From Hydractinia symbiolongicarpus (lineage: Eukaryota; Cnidaria; Hydrozoa; Anthoathecata; Hydractiniidae): DNA of 60,000 nucleotides. Positions 49,683 to 60,000 of the stretch are shown in pieces; the first letter of the stretch is position 1; each line of letters begins with the position of its first letter. Location: assembly GCF_029227915.1 (NCBI RefSeq), contig NC_079884.1, positions 23,004,001-23,064,000 of the forward strand, given 5' to 3'. A program made the position numbers and the translations under genes. The notes beneath the pieces are model-generated. The model saw only the letters and a program-made list of their open reading frames with translations, was not told where the DNA came from and did not search any database.

Positions 49683-51316
49683 CAGGTGTCTGTATAGAAA
49701 CTTAATTTAAAATTTTGGCGGTTGTGTGACTAAATTATTCGTGAATAACAATTCGCAACTATGATTGGTTATAAAAACAATTAGATAATTTGATGATGAA
49801 TTTGATAATTTTATCAAAACAAGAAGCCATATTGAAATCGGTAAAATTTATTTTGTTCTTATGTTAACATAATTAGCGAAGAAGCACATGCTCGACACTT
49901 TTGTAAACAAAAAGAAAAAGTTTATATCTCGTTTTAAAACGACGTTCTGTTACGAAGTTATTTCTTTAGTTAGAATAAACATTAATCCAGCACACATTTT
50001 GTCGGCACTTGTCCGGCGCATATCTATCTATATTGTTTTTCATGATCAAAGTGGTATACTCAGCCTGCAAAAATATGTTAATATCATCGTTAAACGCTTA
50101 TTTCCAAACGTATTGTTGAAGTTTTTAACAGCAATGTTTACCGACTTATATTAGGCACACTTTCCATACAAATATCATGTGCCTGCAGCGTGTTACAGTC
50201 AGATTCCAATAGAAAAAAGTTAGCCCTTATTAAAGGAGAATATGGAATTTGATCATTTTTTTGCGAAAAAGACTCGGTCGAGCACCTCACCCACTGATTC
50301 TTTTGAAATTAAAAACAATAGAAAATTCAATACATTTTAAGCGTACAGAAATGAAGTTGTTTCTCCTTCCGTATTCTTTGCTCCAAGGTGAGACGATGGG
50401 CTTTCTTTTGGTTTGTCTCACATTTCCCGCGCTACAAGATTTATTATTATAATAACTCCCTTCTCTCTTCTTCGGTTTCAGATTATGCAACACAAATATT
50501 CGTTTTGACAAGACAATTTAAAACGCTTTAGATATTACCACAGCCCCAATATATCTTTACTTTTGTGTAAGCTAACATGGCGTAGCTATTTGAGACCTGT
50601 TTGTTTACATCTTTTGACTACACAAACAAATAAGATAAGGCATAGATAAGATAGACTGATAGTTACATAGACAAACAAACAAACAGCATCAATAGTGTCT
50701 GTGTATTAAGAAAGAATCCATGTGTGTGACCCCAACTCGCAAAAGATAACAGACATATTGTGGTGACCACTGAAGTGGCCCTTGTAAAGACAGGAAGAAC
50801 ATTCTTTTGTGACAAACTTAGCTCACGGATATTGCAGCTTATATTGTTATTCAATATAAGCCGTAGGTAGCGTAACAATTCTAATGCAAGCAGAATAACA
50901 AATATACGATAGTTGGCACTGCTATTGTCAACGCCAATGTAAAAGGTTTTTCTAAAAGCATTTCATTTTGCTTTTATTTGATAGACGCTAGAGAGCCTAA
51001 TTAAAATAAATAATTGATGAACAGGTAATTGGGCACTTTTTTTACGATTTACCAATGACGTGTTTACACTATTGATTCTAAAAAGGGCTGTAAGCTCAAC
51101 TTTATAAAATTTCACCAGTTTTATGCCCAAATAATCATTCAAGCGGTAAAAAATTTATTCGAAAAACAAAAATACAGTCAGCGTATTACATAAAAGACTA
51201 ACTGTATGTCCCGTGATGGCGGCAGACACAATTTTACAACGTTATCAAAGACATGTTGATGTAAAAATTCACCATAATACCTGCAACCCACAGTCAAAAA
51301 AATTTGACGGATTTAA

Positions 51317-52060
51317 CCCTATTCGGTCCGGGGTTTTTCGAACATACTATGACCGGGGGGGGGGGCGGATTCCGCCCCCCCTCAATAACTTTTCATAGGG
51401 TTGTTCAAATTGAATCAAACTTGGCACACTTATAGTGCGTCATAAAAGGAACAAAATGGCGCCAAAAAAAATTTGCTTGCGTCAGCACATTTTCTGTGAC
51501 GTCATCAAAAGCTTGAAAATTGTTAAAAATGCCACTATCTGCTTAAAATATAATTACTTTTGTTCTAGAGCGAATTTTTACATTCTGTTTGAAGTTTCTG
51601 AAAGCTAAATAAAAGTTATTTAACATATTTTCCGGTTTTTGCATGGATCGGATAAAAAATTGCCAAAAATTGCCCGAAAATCCGTTTTTTTCCGATTTTC
51701 GGGTAAAATCCGACAAAATCGGGAAATCGGATTAGTCACGTGTTCAAATTATTCAAAATGATTCTTCTTGATGAAACAAAGTTATGTTGCAAGTTTCAAG
51801 TTCTAAGGATAATCCTAACAGAAGTTATTATGTTTTCCCCATTATAAGGATTTCATAGAGATTTTTAGGGGTAGTTTCGAGTAATGGCCAATATCAAAGC
51901 CTCTGAAAGGTATGGGACCTAAAAAATTAGCATGCAGGTGTCTAATAGATAAATGTTGAAACTCAGTAAGTATCATAGCCATATAACAAAGCAATCAGGA
52001 GTTATTAAAAAAAAACCGTCAGGGGGGGCGGAATCCGCCCCCCCCCCGGACCGAATAGGG
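51317..52060. mobile_element. piggyBac-like MITE, copy 2 (744 bp, inverted)
   Basis: The reverse complement of the copy at 40304-41043, matching over its full length with few substitutions and different lengths of the G/C runs. TTAA lies on both sides (51313-51316 and 52061-52064). The ends CCCTATTCGGTCCGGGG are intact on both sides. Confidence 0.85.
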
Positions 52061-52573
52061 TTAAAACGCCAATTAAAACATTAGAGCTACAGAGCTGCAA
52101 GGTTTTTAAAGGTTACTTATCGGGGTCATTTACTCGCCACTTTAGGTTGCTTGGTTCAGGGCAGTTTGACCAATGTTAATACTGAATGGGCCCTGGGAGA
52201 ATTAGTTTTTTTTACTTGTTGTCGTATCGTTGTATCTCAAATTTACAGATACAATACGTTCATGAAAACTCAACTTAATGCTTTGACTTCAAAAAAATAG
52301 CTTGAAGGCCCTTTCGCAAAAAAACATTTTGGAAAAGTCACAAGCAGACAGACTTAGTATTTTAATATATTTAACAGGATGTATAAGATGAAATTAGTCT
52401 AACAAAAAATTAAATTAACTGCTGCATATTTTCCAATAAATTATAATAAGTTAAAAAATATTTACAATATTTATATCATTCTTTGCATATTTATATATAC
52501 TTTATACACTTAAAAAACAGTTATTTTTATATACAAAACAGGTTTTTCTTCTTCGTTTTGATTCAAGTAACTA

Positions 52574-53078
52574 CAGTGGAATCCCGTTAAAGCGGACACC
52601 ATTGGGACCAAAAAAACTGTCCGCTTTAACGGGATGTCCGCTTTATAGAGAGTTTGTGTCATTTTATTTTAGATGGGATTTTGTCCGAGAAAGGTTATGG
52701 TCTCGAAATTCCAGTGCATTACGCACTCATTGGCCCTGACAAAGTTGTGTCTTTTACAGAAAGGTGTATTAAAAAGATTTTAGACTCTGTTGATAAAAAA
52801 GTTAGAAAATGTCTAAAATAAGAATTAAAATTTCGTTGCAAAATCTTTGTTTCCATTTTTTGTTTTGTACTGTCCGCTTTACAGGGAGTCTTTATAGGGA
52901 AAAATTCATTTGGTGCAAAATAAATCGTCCGATTTAACAAGTGTCCGCTTTATGACTGTCCGCTTTATAGAGAGTTTTTTATAAGAGTTTGACTTAAAAT
53001 CAATCCGTTCCAAGTGCTAGTGTCCGCTTTAACGGGCTGTCCCCTTTAGAGGGTGTCCGCTTTAACGGCATTCCACTG
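52574..53078. mobile_element. TA-flanked MITE with 'TGTCCGCTTTAACGG' words
   Basis: A 505-bp element flanked by TA. The ends are inverted: CAGTGGAATCCCGTTAAAGC on the left and, inverted, CAGTGGAATGCCGTTAAAGC on the right. GTCCGCTTTA recurs about eight times inside. TA flanks and CAGT ends fit a Tc1/mariner or pogo-like non-autonomous element. It ends about 120 bp downstream of the stop codon of the minus-strand gene at 53199. Confidence 0.8.
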
Positions 53079-53198
53079 TATCTCGGGAACATTCACTTGA
53101 CAGACTGTCGCACATTGAAATAACTTCAATTATCAATTTGTTTACGTACTACAATGTAAACATTCAGTAAAAAATAGCATTACTTTTAAAACAATTCA

Positions 53199-54545
53199 TT
53201 ACGCAAAACCCTGTGGTATTGTTGGATCCATGGTTGTATCTGTGAATGCTACTCTATTTTTATGACCAGTCAGTCGATAAACAAAAATCAACATGGCAAA
53301 CACCAACCCTAGACCAAGTATTGTCACCAAAACAATTTGTATTGTAACGTTATTTTGAGAATTCTCTTTCATGACACCATTTTGGTATTCTTCTCGTTTA
53401 AAGTGCGAAATCTCCGTTTTTCGTTTTTCACGAGTTGTTGTAGAAGATCGCTTCTTTTTCACTATTGTAACGACAGTTGGCGGTGCTGTTGAAGCAAATC
53501 CCTGCCTACAACCTTGTGAGCAGCCTGGCTTCTTTATTTGACCAAAGCAACCTGCACACTTTAGCTTTGTGAACGCAACCCGGGACGGATTAGGAGATGA
53601 TTGTGCTAAAATAGGAATTGTCAAGTTATTGCCAAGGCAGTTAAAATATCGATTGATCTGTATAGTTTTAAATTATTTTTTTTTATGAAATAAAACTTTT
53701 TTACTTTATTTATTGTTATACAAAATAAATAAGTTAATCAGTAAGTTTAAAATTATTGCCAATTCTGCTTAAAAACACCTTGCTTTTCTCACTATCTAGT
53801 TTTTACTTATTTTTATGCAGAACCTACCCTGACAATGGCATGTTTGTTGCCTTGCGGATATGGAGTTCGCTTTGTTTTGTCCACAGCGTGGGTAAGCTTA
53901 GCAAGTGTCATTACCACAGCTACAGGTCAATCCATGCATGAAATGGACACCTACTTGAAACATTACACAGATAGTGCCACGCCTTAGCAGAGTCTACACA
54001 GTTTTTGTCCGTGTTTACATAACTGCATACAAATGTGAATAAAGATTTTTCACCCTAGCAAGCTGTAATAAATGATATATCAGATTCTTGTCTCTTTAAA
54101 GGTTAGAAAATAACTAAAAAACTTCAAGTGTGTAATACCGTTTGATACTTTTGAGATCTTAGTTATGTGTTTTACCTTAATCGATCTATTTAAAAAACAG
54201 TGACAATTTTTGTGGTTTTAAACAAATGCAGTATATAATTATACAGTTCGGCATTTAGATCGACATCGTAGACTGGAATGAATTTATTACGCCACTTTTT
54301 ATGACTTTCAGCACAGTTCTCAACCGAAATAGTTATTTCATACAGTAGAGTTTCGAGAACTCGTTTAAAGCTAAAATGCATTGGTTGTTTTGTTGTTCTT
54401 ATTATAAAAACAACAATTACAGAATGAATTGAAGCAATAATACCAAAAACAAAAACAAAAACAACAATGAAATCAACTCACCAAAGACAATTATCATTAG
54501 CAACACAGATATGAATGTAACACTCTTTAACTTATCCCATCTCAT
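53199..54545 (-). CDS. Small type I membrane protein, 156 residues, two exons
   Basis: Exon 1 is 54545-54482 and encodes MRWDKLK plus a hydrophobic core, a signal peptide. The intron 54481-53606 has GTGAGT and TTTTAG borders, phase 1. Exon 2 is 53605-53199 (TAA). The ectodomain is about 85 residues with only four cysteines, CAGC (38-41), C50 and C54, followed by a Ser/Thr- and Lys/Arg-rich stalk with basic clusters KKKR (71-74) and REKRK (80-84). Those clusters could be protease sites. An N-glycosylation site, NVT, lies at 107-109. Residues 110-131 are the transmembrane helix, and about 25 residues are cytoplasmic. The frame of exon 1 stays open further upstream; I chose the Met that begins the signal peptide. 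I recognise no family. A mini-receptor, or the precursor of a shed peptide, are both possible. Confidence 0.7.
53823..54055 (+). repeat. tRNA-derived SINE, copy 2 (diverged)
   Basis: It matches the copy at 36431-36660 through TCCACAGCGTGGGTAAGCTT, AGCAAGTGTCATTACCACAG and GGTCAATCCATGCATGAAAT. It lies inside the intron of the minus-strand gene 53199-54545, on the opposite strand. The B box is decayed. Confidence 0.5.
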
Positions 54546-54699
54546 CTCTTCGGCTGAGCAAATCTTCCAGAGAAACACACTACAACTGACAAACTTGAAC
54601 ACAAACAAACTTTGATTAACAAAAACTTGATCTCGGCAAGTTAAAACCACGCTCCATGTTTGGCGCAAGATCAAAGATCCAATATATTTATTTTACCTT

Positions 54700-57600
54700 G
54701 TTTACCCAAAACATTTTTCCGAACTATATGAAGATGTTTGTATACACAGTTTGTGTAAGCAAAGGTATACTTTTTATCTCAAGGTATTATATAACATGCT
54801 GTTTATTTAAATTCAACATGTTTAATCGCGTATTTGATCTGAGATAAGCAACAGAATATAGAAGCGCTAAGTCCCTGAGGAGTAATTGGTGTTTTAACAC
54901 CTTTTCTGCGTAGTCGGTTTGTCCTGTTTGTTTGTCCTTTTTGTTTGTTTTGTTTGTTTGTTTTAGACGTCGTTATGAATATGTTTAAATAGAGTTTTTT
55001 TGTATCTTGGACAGAGTTTCTAAGACTAGTCATATTCACGTCAATATAACCTAAAGAAAAATAAAGGTTGGCTAGCAGTAACCAAAAAGGAAGAGAATCT
55101 TAAAACGTTTTTTTTTTAGTATTGCAGTGACGTAAAGTTGCTAACTGAACAATTTAACATAGAGATTAGTTGAATAACAGAGAGATGCAATTAATTCTAA
55201 TACTTCATTTTTAGGTGTTTTTTATATGATAATTAGATCCAGAAAAGAAATTATATTAATATAAAAAAGGTTCATTTATTCGAATGATATTTACTATCAA
55301 ATAAACACTAAAACGGCGGTAGAAATCCAATAAAGTTTTTCTTATCTGGAATTGAATTGTTCTCAATTTTATTAAGGCCTATTAAAATTAAACAATTAAA
55401 ACTTTTGGATAAAAGAGACAACAATGATAAAAAATTATTGCCCGTGACTTCACTTGTACAATAATTTATAAGAACAAAGCATTTACAACCCTTCTTGTTT
55501 AAAATACCCTTCACTGAACATTCAAAATAATATACAGTAAAATTTTCAGCTAATAAGATTTTTATCACTTGTTTTGTTTAGGCCAATTAAAATTTTAAAG
55601 AAAAGTTGATGAAATGCAGAATATAGTTTTCTGGGGATATTTTCTCGACTTCGTAGTAAAAAAAAGTAAAAAATATAATAGTCGCCTTTGCTTATTAGAA
55701 ACGCAAACAACGCAAGCTTTAGTATATAGCATATAAATTGACAGTGTTAAGTGTGTTAGTAAATGCCTAACTTGTTTGTACTTATAAAGTAAAAAAGGAT
55801 AAAGTAAAAAAAGGATAAACCGAATAAGGTAGCCATTTTTACTAGCATAAATTTATTAGATAAAAATAGCGAAGTTAAATTATTAATCCTTTTTATTGTT
55901 CTGGAACGGTTACTCAGATTTAAATTTAAAATATTTCTAAATACTGTCCCCTATAATTGAACACGCAAAAATCTGTTAATACAGTATCAAGAAAATACTA
56001 CCTTTTTCTTTAGTAGCAGAGCTATTTTTCAAAATGACAATTTTTAAAGAAGAGAAAAACTTAAGTTATAGCGGTAGACTCAGAGGTTTTTATAAGTACA
56101 TTTAAAAAATGATTATGGAGTCAGACAGTAAAAGCATGTGTTGCAGTAGGTAAAATGTAAAAGAAGAAACTCATGATTACAACTCCATGTAAACTTGCTT
56201 CTTCAAGGTCGTTTACAAATGTGCTCCTTCTTTTGGACCCTACGACACTATACTGTAAAGTTTTTTTTGACATTAAAGAAATATTTGAGGTGAATTATTT
56301 TATTTTAAGCTTTAGTATTCAATAATATTTTATTTACATTTTTTAACAAATCCGATTTTGATCCGTATTAAATTCCCCAATTTTATCCGAAACTTTTTAT
56401 CTTAAAATATTTCTCACTAATGTTGAAAAAACTTTTCTCAGTTAACATTTTAAAAACCAGAGAATTAACTAAGAATAGCTACTACACATTCTTCGCATAT
56501 CCTTGTCTAACCGCAGTTGTTTAAACATGGCGGTGGATGAAAGATTTGAGACAATATTTAGAAGCAGACCCGTGGGTTGTGGAGGGTCTAGCAATGCTTT
56601 TTATGTACTATAGGGATTGCCATATCCTGAGTTTGAAAAAAGCTCAGCTCTTACACACTAGGGTCTGATAAAAAAACATGCTTTGTGAAACACTGAAATT
56701 AACGATTGTCACTATTACCTTTACAGACTGAACTTTTTTTGACCCTGAAATACAAATTTTATAAATAAATACAATCCTGTTCATAAATTATTGAAAAAAC
56801 GGCTTTTGTGGTTTTCTTAGAGCCTGACCCCTCTTCCCCTACTGCCAGTGATTTAAGAAAAGACCTTCAACCAACACTGAAGAATGTGTGAGGGTGAAGG
56901 GGGATGGACGTTTTTCTAAAGTATTTTTAACTTGACTGTGGATAAGAAGAAAAAAATGATTGATGTTTGCCTCAGCAACTTTCATTTTTTCTTCTCTGGC
57001 AGCTAAAGCTAATACTCTAGGATTCGACAGCGATCGTTTAAAAACAAAGTTGTGACCCAGTTTAATGTAGATCAATGTTGGTGACAGACAAAGAGCGAAG
57101 TAGTTTTACTGTGAAAAGAAAGCAGAATCAGAAGTATCTCTTAAAATCTGCATCTATAAAAACACTTTCACCTATTTCAACTTCCAATTTTTAAAAGAGT
57201 TCCGACATCCTGTTATCTGTGTGCATATTCTTTAGTTTACTATACAAACATAGAAACATAGAAGCGAACTGCGGTTGTCTGTCCTATTTTCATTTATGTT
57301 TTTATAACGTATTCTAGTGCAGTAAAAATAGCCTTGTTCTACTAACTCGATAAACATGCGGTTTTGCATGTGTTAAGACAAGAAAGTGACCCGTGTCAAA
57401 GTTTTATTGAAATCAAATTCTCCAAAACGTACCGCGTTATGTCTTAATACTTTATCGGTAACAAAACCGGGTTAAAAAAAGATCGGTAAAAATATAAGTC
57501 ACTGGCACAAAAATTAGTCATTTTTTATCAACGAAGTTTTTCTTATACCTTTAAAAGTATTCTCCTTTTTAGTCACAATTTCGACCTTTGCATCGTTTTA

Positions 57601-58200
57601 TTTCTGCGATAGTTTGGTTCTAAATGTACAAAGAATGGTGAAGGAAAAAATTTGCAGTACAAATGATGGGTCGACAAAGAGAAAATCAATAAAAAAATTT
57701 GCTTGGTAAAAAAAATTAGTCTTGAATTCAAAATTTTTCTTACATGATCTATTTTAAATTGCCAATGAAGCACCCTCCCTCATCGATGTTGTTCATGATG
57801 CGCTTTATACGTTACTGCATGTTTTCTTGTACCACTATGTAACGTTATCTCTCCTGTACAAGCAAACTGTACTTATAATCACCCAACATGCAATTTTCGG
57901 GTAGCCTTAGAGATAGAGTCCACAAGTCCACAAGTTCAGAATAGACTTCAGCTTAGACTCTACAAGTGATCTTATGCTTGTGAGTTTAAGGCTTAGTCAC
58001 TTAGAGACATTCTTCAATCCTGACGTCTCTAGTCCTCTTGCTGCACCAATGTCTTTTTGAGCAGCACATAGTAGTGGTTGTAGACATATTGTTAATGCTG
58101 CAATTTTGAAGCATAGTTCAATCATGTAGGTTTAATGCTGATTAACTTTAAGGCGGTTTACGTGTGCTGTGGCAGATAATTATCAAATAGCGTATGTTTG
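54700..58200. other. Intergenic stretch with no supported gene
   Basis: AT-rich sequence, short frames only. A TTTGT-rich run near 54915-54965 is simple sequence. No promoter, exon pair or repeat could be supported. Confidence 0.4.
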
Positions 58201-58248
58201 TATCCATCTGTGATGTACAGATGTTTTATGTTTCTTCTGGACCAATAA

Positions 58249-58518
58249 ATGAACATTTACTTGTGTGACTCAAGGGATAGGTATAAGTATGGCCGCAAAA
58301 AAAGACCACTTGACATTACAAACCTTGACCATAAAAATCTGTACGTGTCGACTAGGGCGCGCATCACTATAGTATTTTCAAAGTTTACCAAGCATCCAAT
58401 CAAAGTCCAAACACCTACGCTTATCGATCCTGTGCGAGTTAGTGACAAGTTTGGCAGGCACTACATTTTCGTCAGACACAGGTCAATTTTAAGTTCATTG
58501 CGCTACGACATCTCTTGA
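58249..58518 (+). other. Open frame of 89 codons, coding-like, identity unknown
   Basis: ATG to TGA in a locally GC-richer stretch. It has a mixed, protein-like composition with basic residues (RDRYKYGRKKRP, then KFTKHPIKVQTPTLIDPV). The antisense strand is open for 63 codons too, so strand is not certain. No splice context or family is recognised. It may be a fragment of a mobile element or of a gene continuing outside the window. Confidence 0.25.
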
Positions 58519-59159
58519 CTTCTCTGCTAAGCAAACGACGAGATCTTTTTCACTTATTAAGAGCATTATCTTTCCTATGTCTACTACCACTTACGGCGCA
58601 CAATAGAAGAATGAAATTAACCATACCTATGTGCTAATCTTTTCTTTTTTTTTAGGAAAGAAGTATAATGCGCGTTACCAAGGTAACGGACTTCTTCAAA
58701 CTATCTTAGACCTCTTTTCTGCCCTTTCTATCAACTCACTTATTATACACCCAAGCCACCTTATAAATGCCTTAAAGAGTTTATGAATTGAGCGGACCGT
58801 CCTATTTTGAACAACGTGGTAAAGTCTATGCTTTGAGGTTTATTTTGATAGTTCTACTGTTACATATAGTATTTTTTGTGCCATTCTTTTAAAATTCAAA
58901 ATAAGTGTGAATATGCCTACCTGGGTGCTGGCGAAATCTTACTTAGAAAACATATAAAACATGAATATGTCGCAGATCCTGTCGTTTTTCTTTCAATATT
59001 TCTACAAACTAATCTACAAGCTGTAAAAAAAACTGTCACAGAGGCCCTCTCCTGAATCTCTTTTTGCACACACCCGTTATGAGCTTTCTTCAGTGCGTCA
59101 TCTAGCACCTTGGTAACGAAGCTTTCTGTTCATTTCTTCGGTAAGAGGCACGCTTACCT

Positions 59160-59558
59160 TTTAAGTATAGCCTGCCTTTATAGCCTGGGGTTTATCAGTC
59201 GTCTCCTTAGGTATCACAGTTTCCGCAGTAGTATCTACTTTAAGTTCACTAATGGTCTCTATTTCATGACTTTACCGATAGAAAATATTAATTGCAACAC
59301 GTGCGGTATTGCGACAGCACACGCACATGCGGAAACTATTGGACCAATTATAAATCTTTCATTCATCATTGCCTATGTTTTCAAACAAAGTCGTCGTGAG
59401 GGCGCTACCTTTTAATTCTAGTTGTACTGTATGAAGGCATGTGAAGGAGACCATGAGTAAACTCGCAGACGTGTTCGATAAAGTAGATACTACCGCAGGG
59501 GTTGTGAAACCTAAGGAGACTGATAAACCCTAAGCTAAAAGGAACACTATACTTAAAG
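59160..59558. repeat. Inverted repeat with coding-like arms
   Basis: The left arm (about 59160-59260) and the right arm (59446-59558) are imperfect inverses about 185 bp apart. Read outward, both arms encode the same kind of peptide: minus strand of the left arm VDTTAETVIPKETTDKP, plus strand of the right arm VDTTAGVVKPKETDKP. Indels between the arms are multiples of three within this stretch, which suggests past coding constraint. The product is unknown. Confidence 0.5.
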
Positions 59559-60000
59559 GAAAAGTGCGTAACCCTCCAAACCGTCCAAGTCATCTCGTTT
59601 TTTTGTTCCTTGACATGGCCTTTCATGAAAAGAATGTGTCATGATTACTTTTACGAAGTTATCCATGGCTGCAAGGGAAGCCATTTGAGATCATGTGAAT
59701 TCCGCACTGCCTATATACTTGTCGAGGAAGTCGTCGTAAAATTTCAGCATACGAAGTTTTGCCAGTTGGTATACTGCAATCTGCACTAAAAGGATCCGTT
59801 AATCCTCAGTTTGTGTTTAGTTTACCCTCAAAAATTTCATAAGCACCACTTAAAATCTTTCATGTAAATATTTTTGTTTGCGCATCGACTGCTACCACAT
59901 TCCACGTCTCCAAAGGCTAAACCGTGTAACGTCCTTCTTGGTGTATCTCTTTTTAGACACGATCTTAATTGAGATGAAGTTTGCTGAAGTTTTCACTATA

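Noticed and set aside
54417-54674. Longer minus-strand start for the 156-residue protein
   Set aside because: The upstream extension adds an unrelated hydrophobic stretch and reads into the intron at the other end. The Met at 54545 directly begins a normal signal peptide.
56839-57075. 78-codon minus-strand frame
   Set aside because: Mixed composition but no start context, splice sites or recognisable family; similar frames are expected by chance.

Overview
The window is AT-rich animal DNA: genes are few and intron-rich, and between and inside them lie many small non-autonomous transposons, tRNA-derived SINE-like pieces and simple repeats. Gene style (a long multi-exon soluble adenylyl cyclase gene, a divergent intronless 7TM receptor, small cysteine-rich secreted and membrane proteins) and base composition fit an early-branching metazoan, most likely a cnidarian and possibly a hydrozoan. 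That is an inference from general impression; no marker gene fixes the species.

Layout. (1) 1-12711, + strand: the last 19 exons of a gene for soluble (type 10) adenylyl cyclase. The cyclase domains lie upstream of the window; what is here is the second half of the NTPase region, starting just before its Walker B-like strand, and the whole long C-terminal helical region. I rebuilt the exon chain by phase and by recalled family resemblance. It reads open for about 1,180 codons. Two of its 18 introns appear to be GC-AG. Several introns carry mobile elements, including a foldback element with arms of exact 10-bp repeats. (2) 17374-18999, +: a compact three-exon gene for a secreted 137-residue protein with 14 cysteines. 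(3) 27874-28791, +: an intronless 305-residue rhodopsin-like 7TM receptor with degenerate signature motifs. (4) 37588-39553, +: a gene with a clear TATA box, a 5'-UTR intron and a single coding exon for a 402-residue membrane-anchored protein that I do not recognise. (5) 53199-54545, - strand: a two-exon gene for a 156-residue type I membrane protein. (6) About 58.2-60 kb: coding-like fragments and a coding-like inverted repeat of unknown origin.

The space between genes holds TA-flanked MITEs with internally repeated words, a pair of TTAA-flanked piggyBac-like MITEs about 740 bp long in opposite orientation 10 kb apart, several foldback elements, SINE-like copies in at least two families, a ~70-bp minisatellite, a GATA microsatellite, a dispersed repeat seen three times, and a noncoding segment present twice 7.4 kb apart. 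No rRNA, credible functional tRNA or CRISPR array was seen. The genes show no obvious common pathway, and nothing suggests operon-like organisation.
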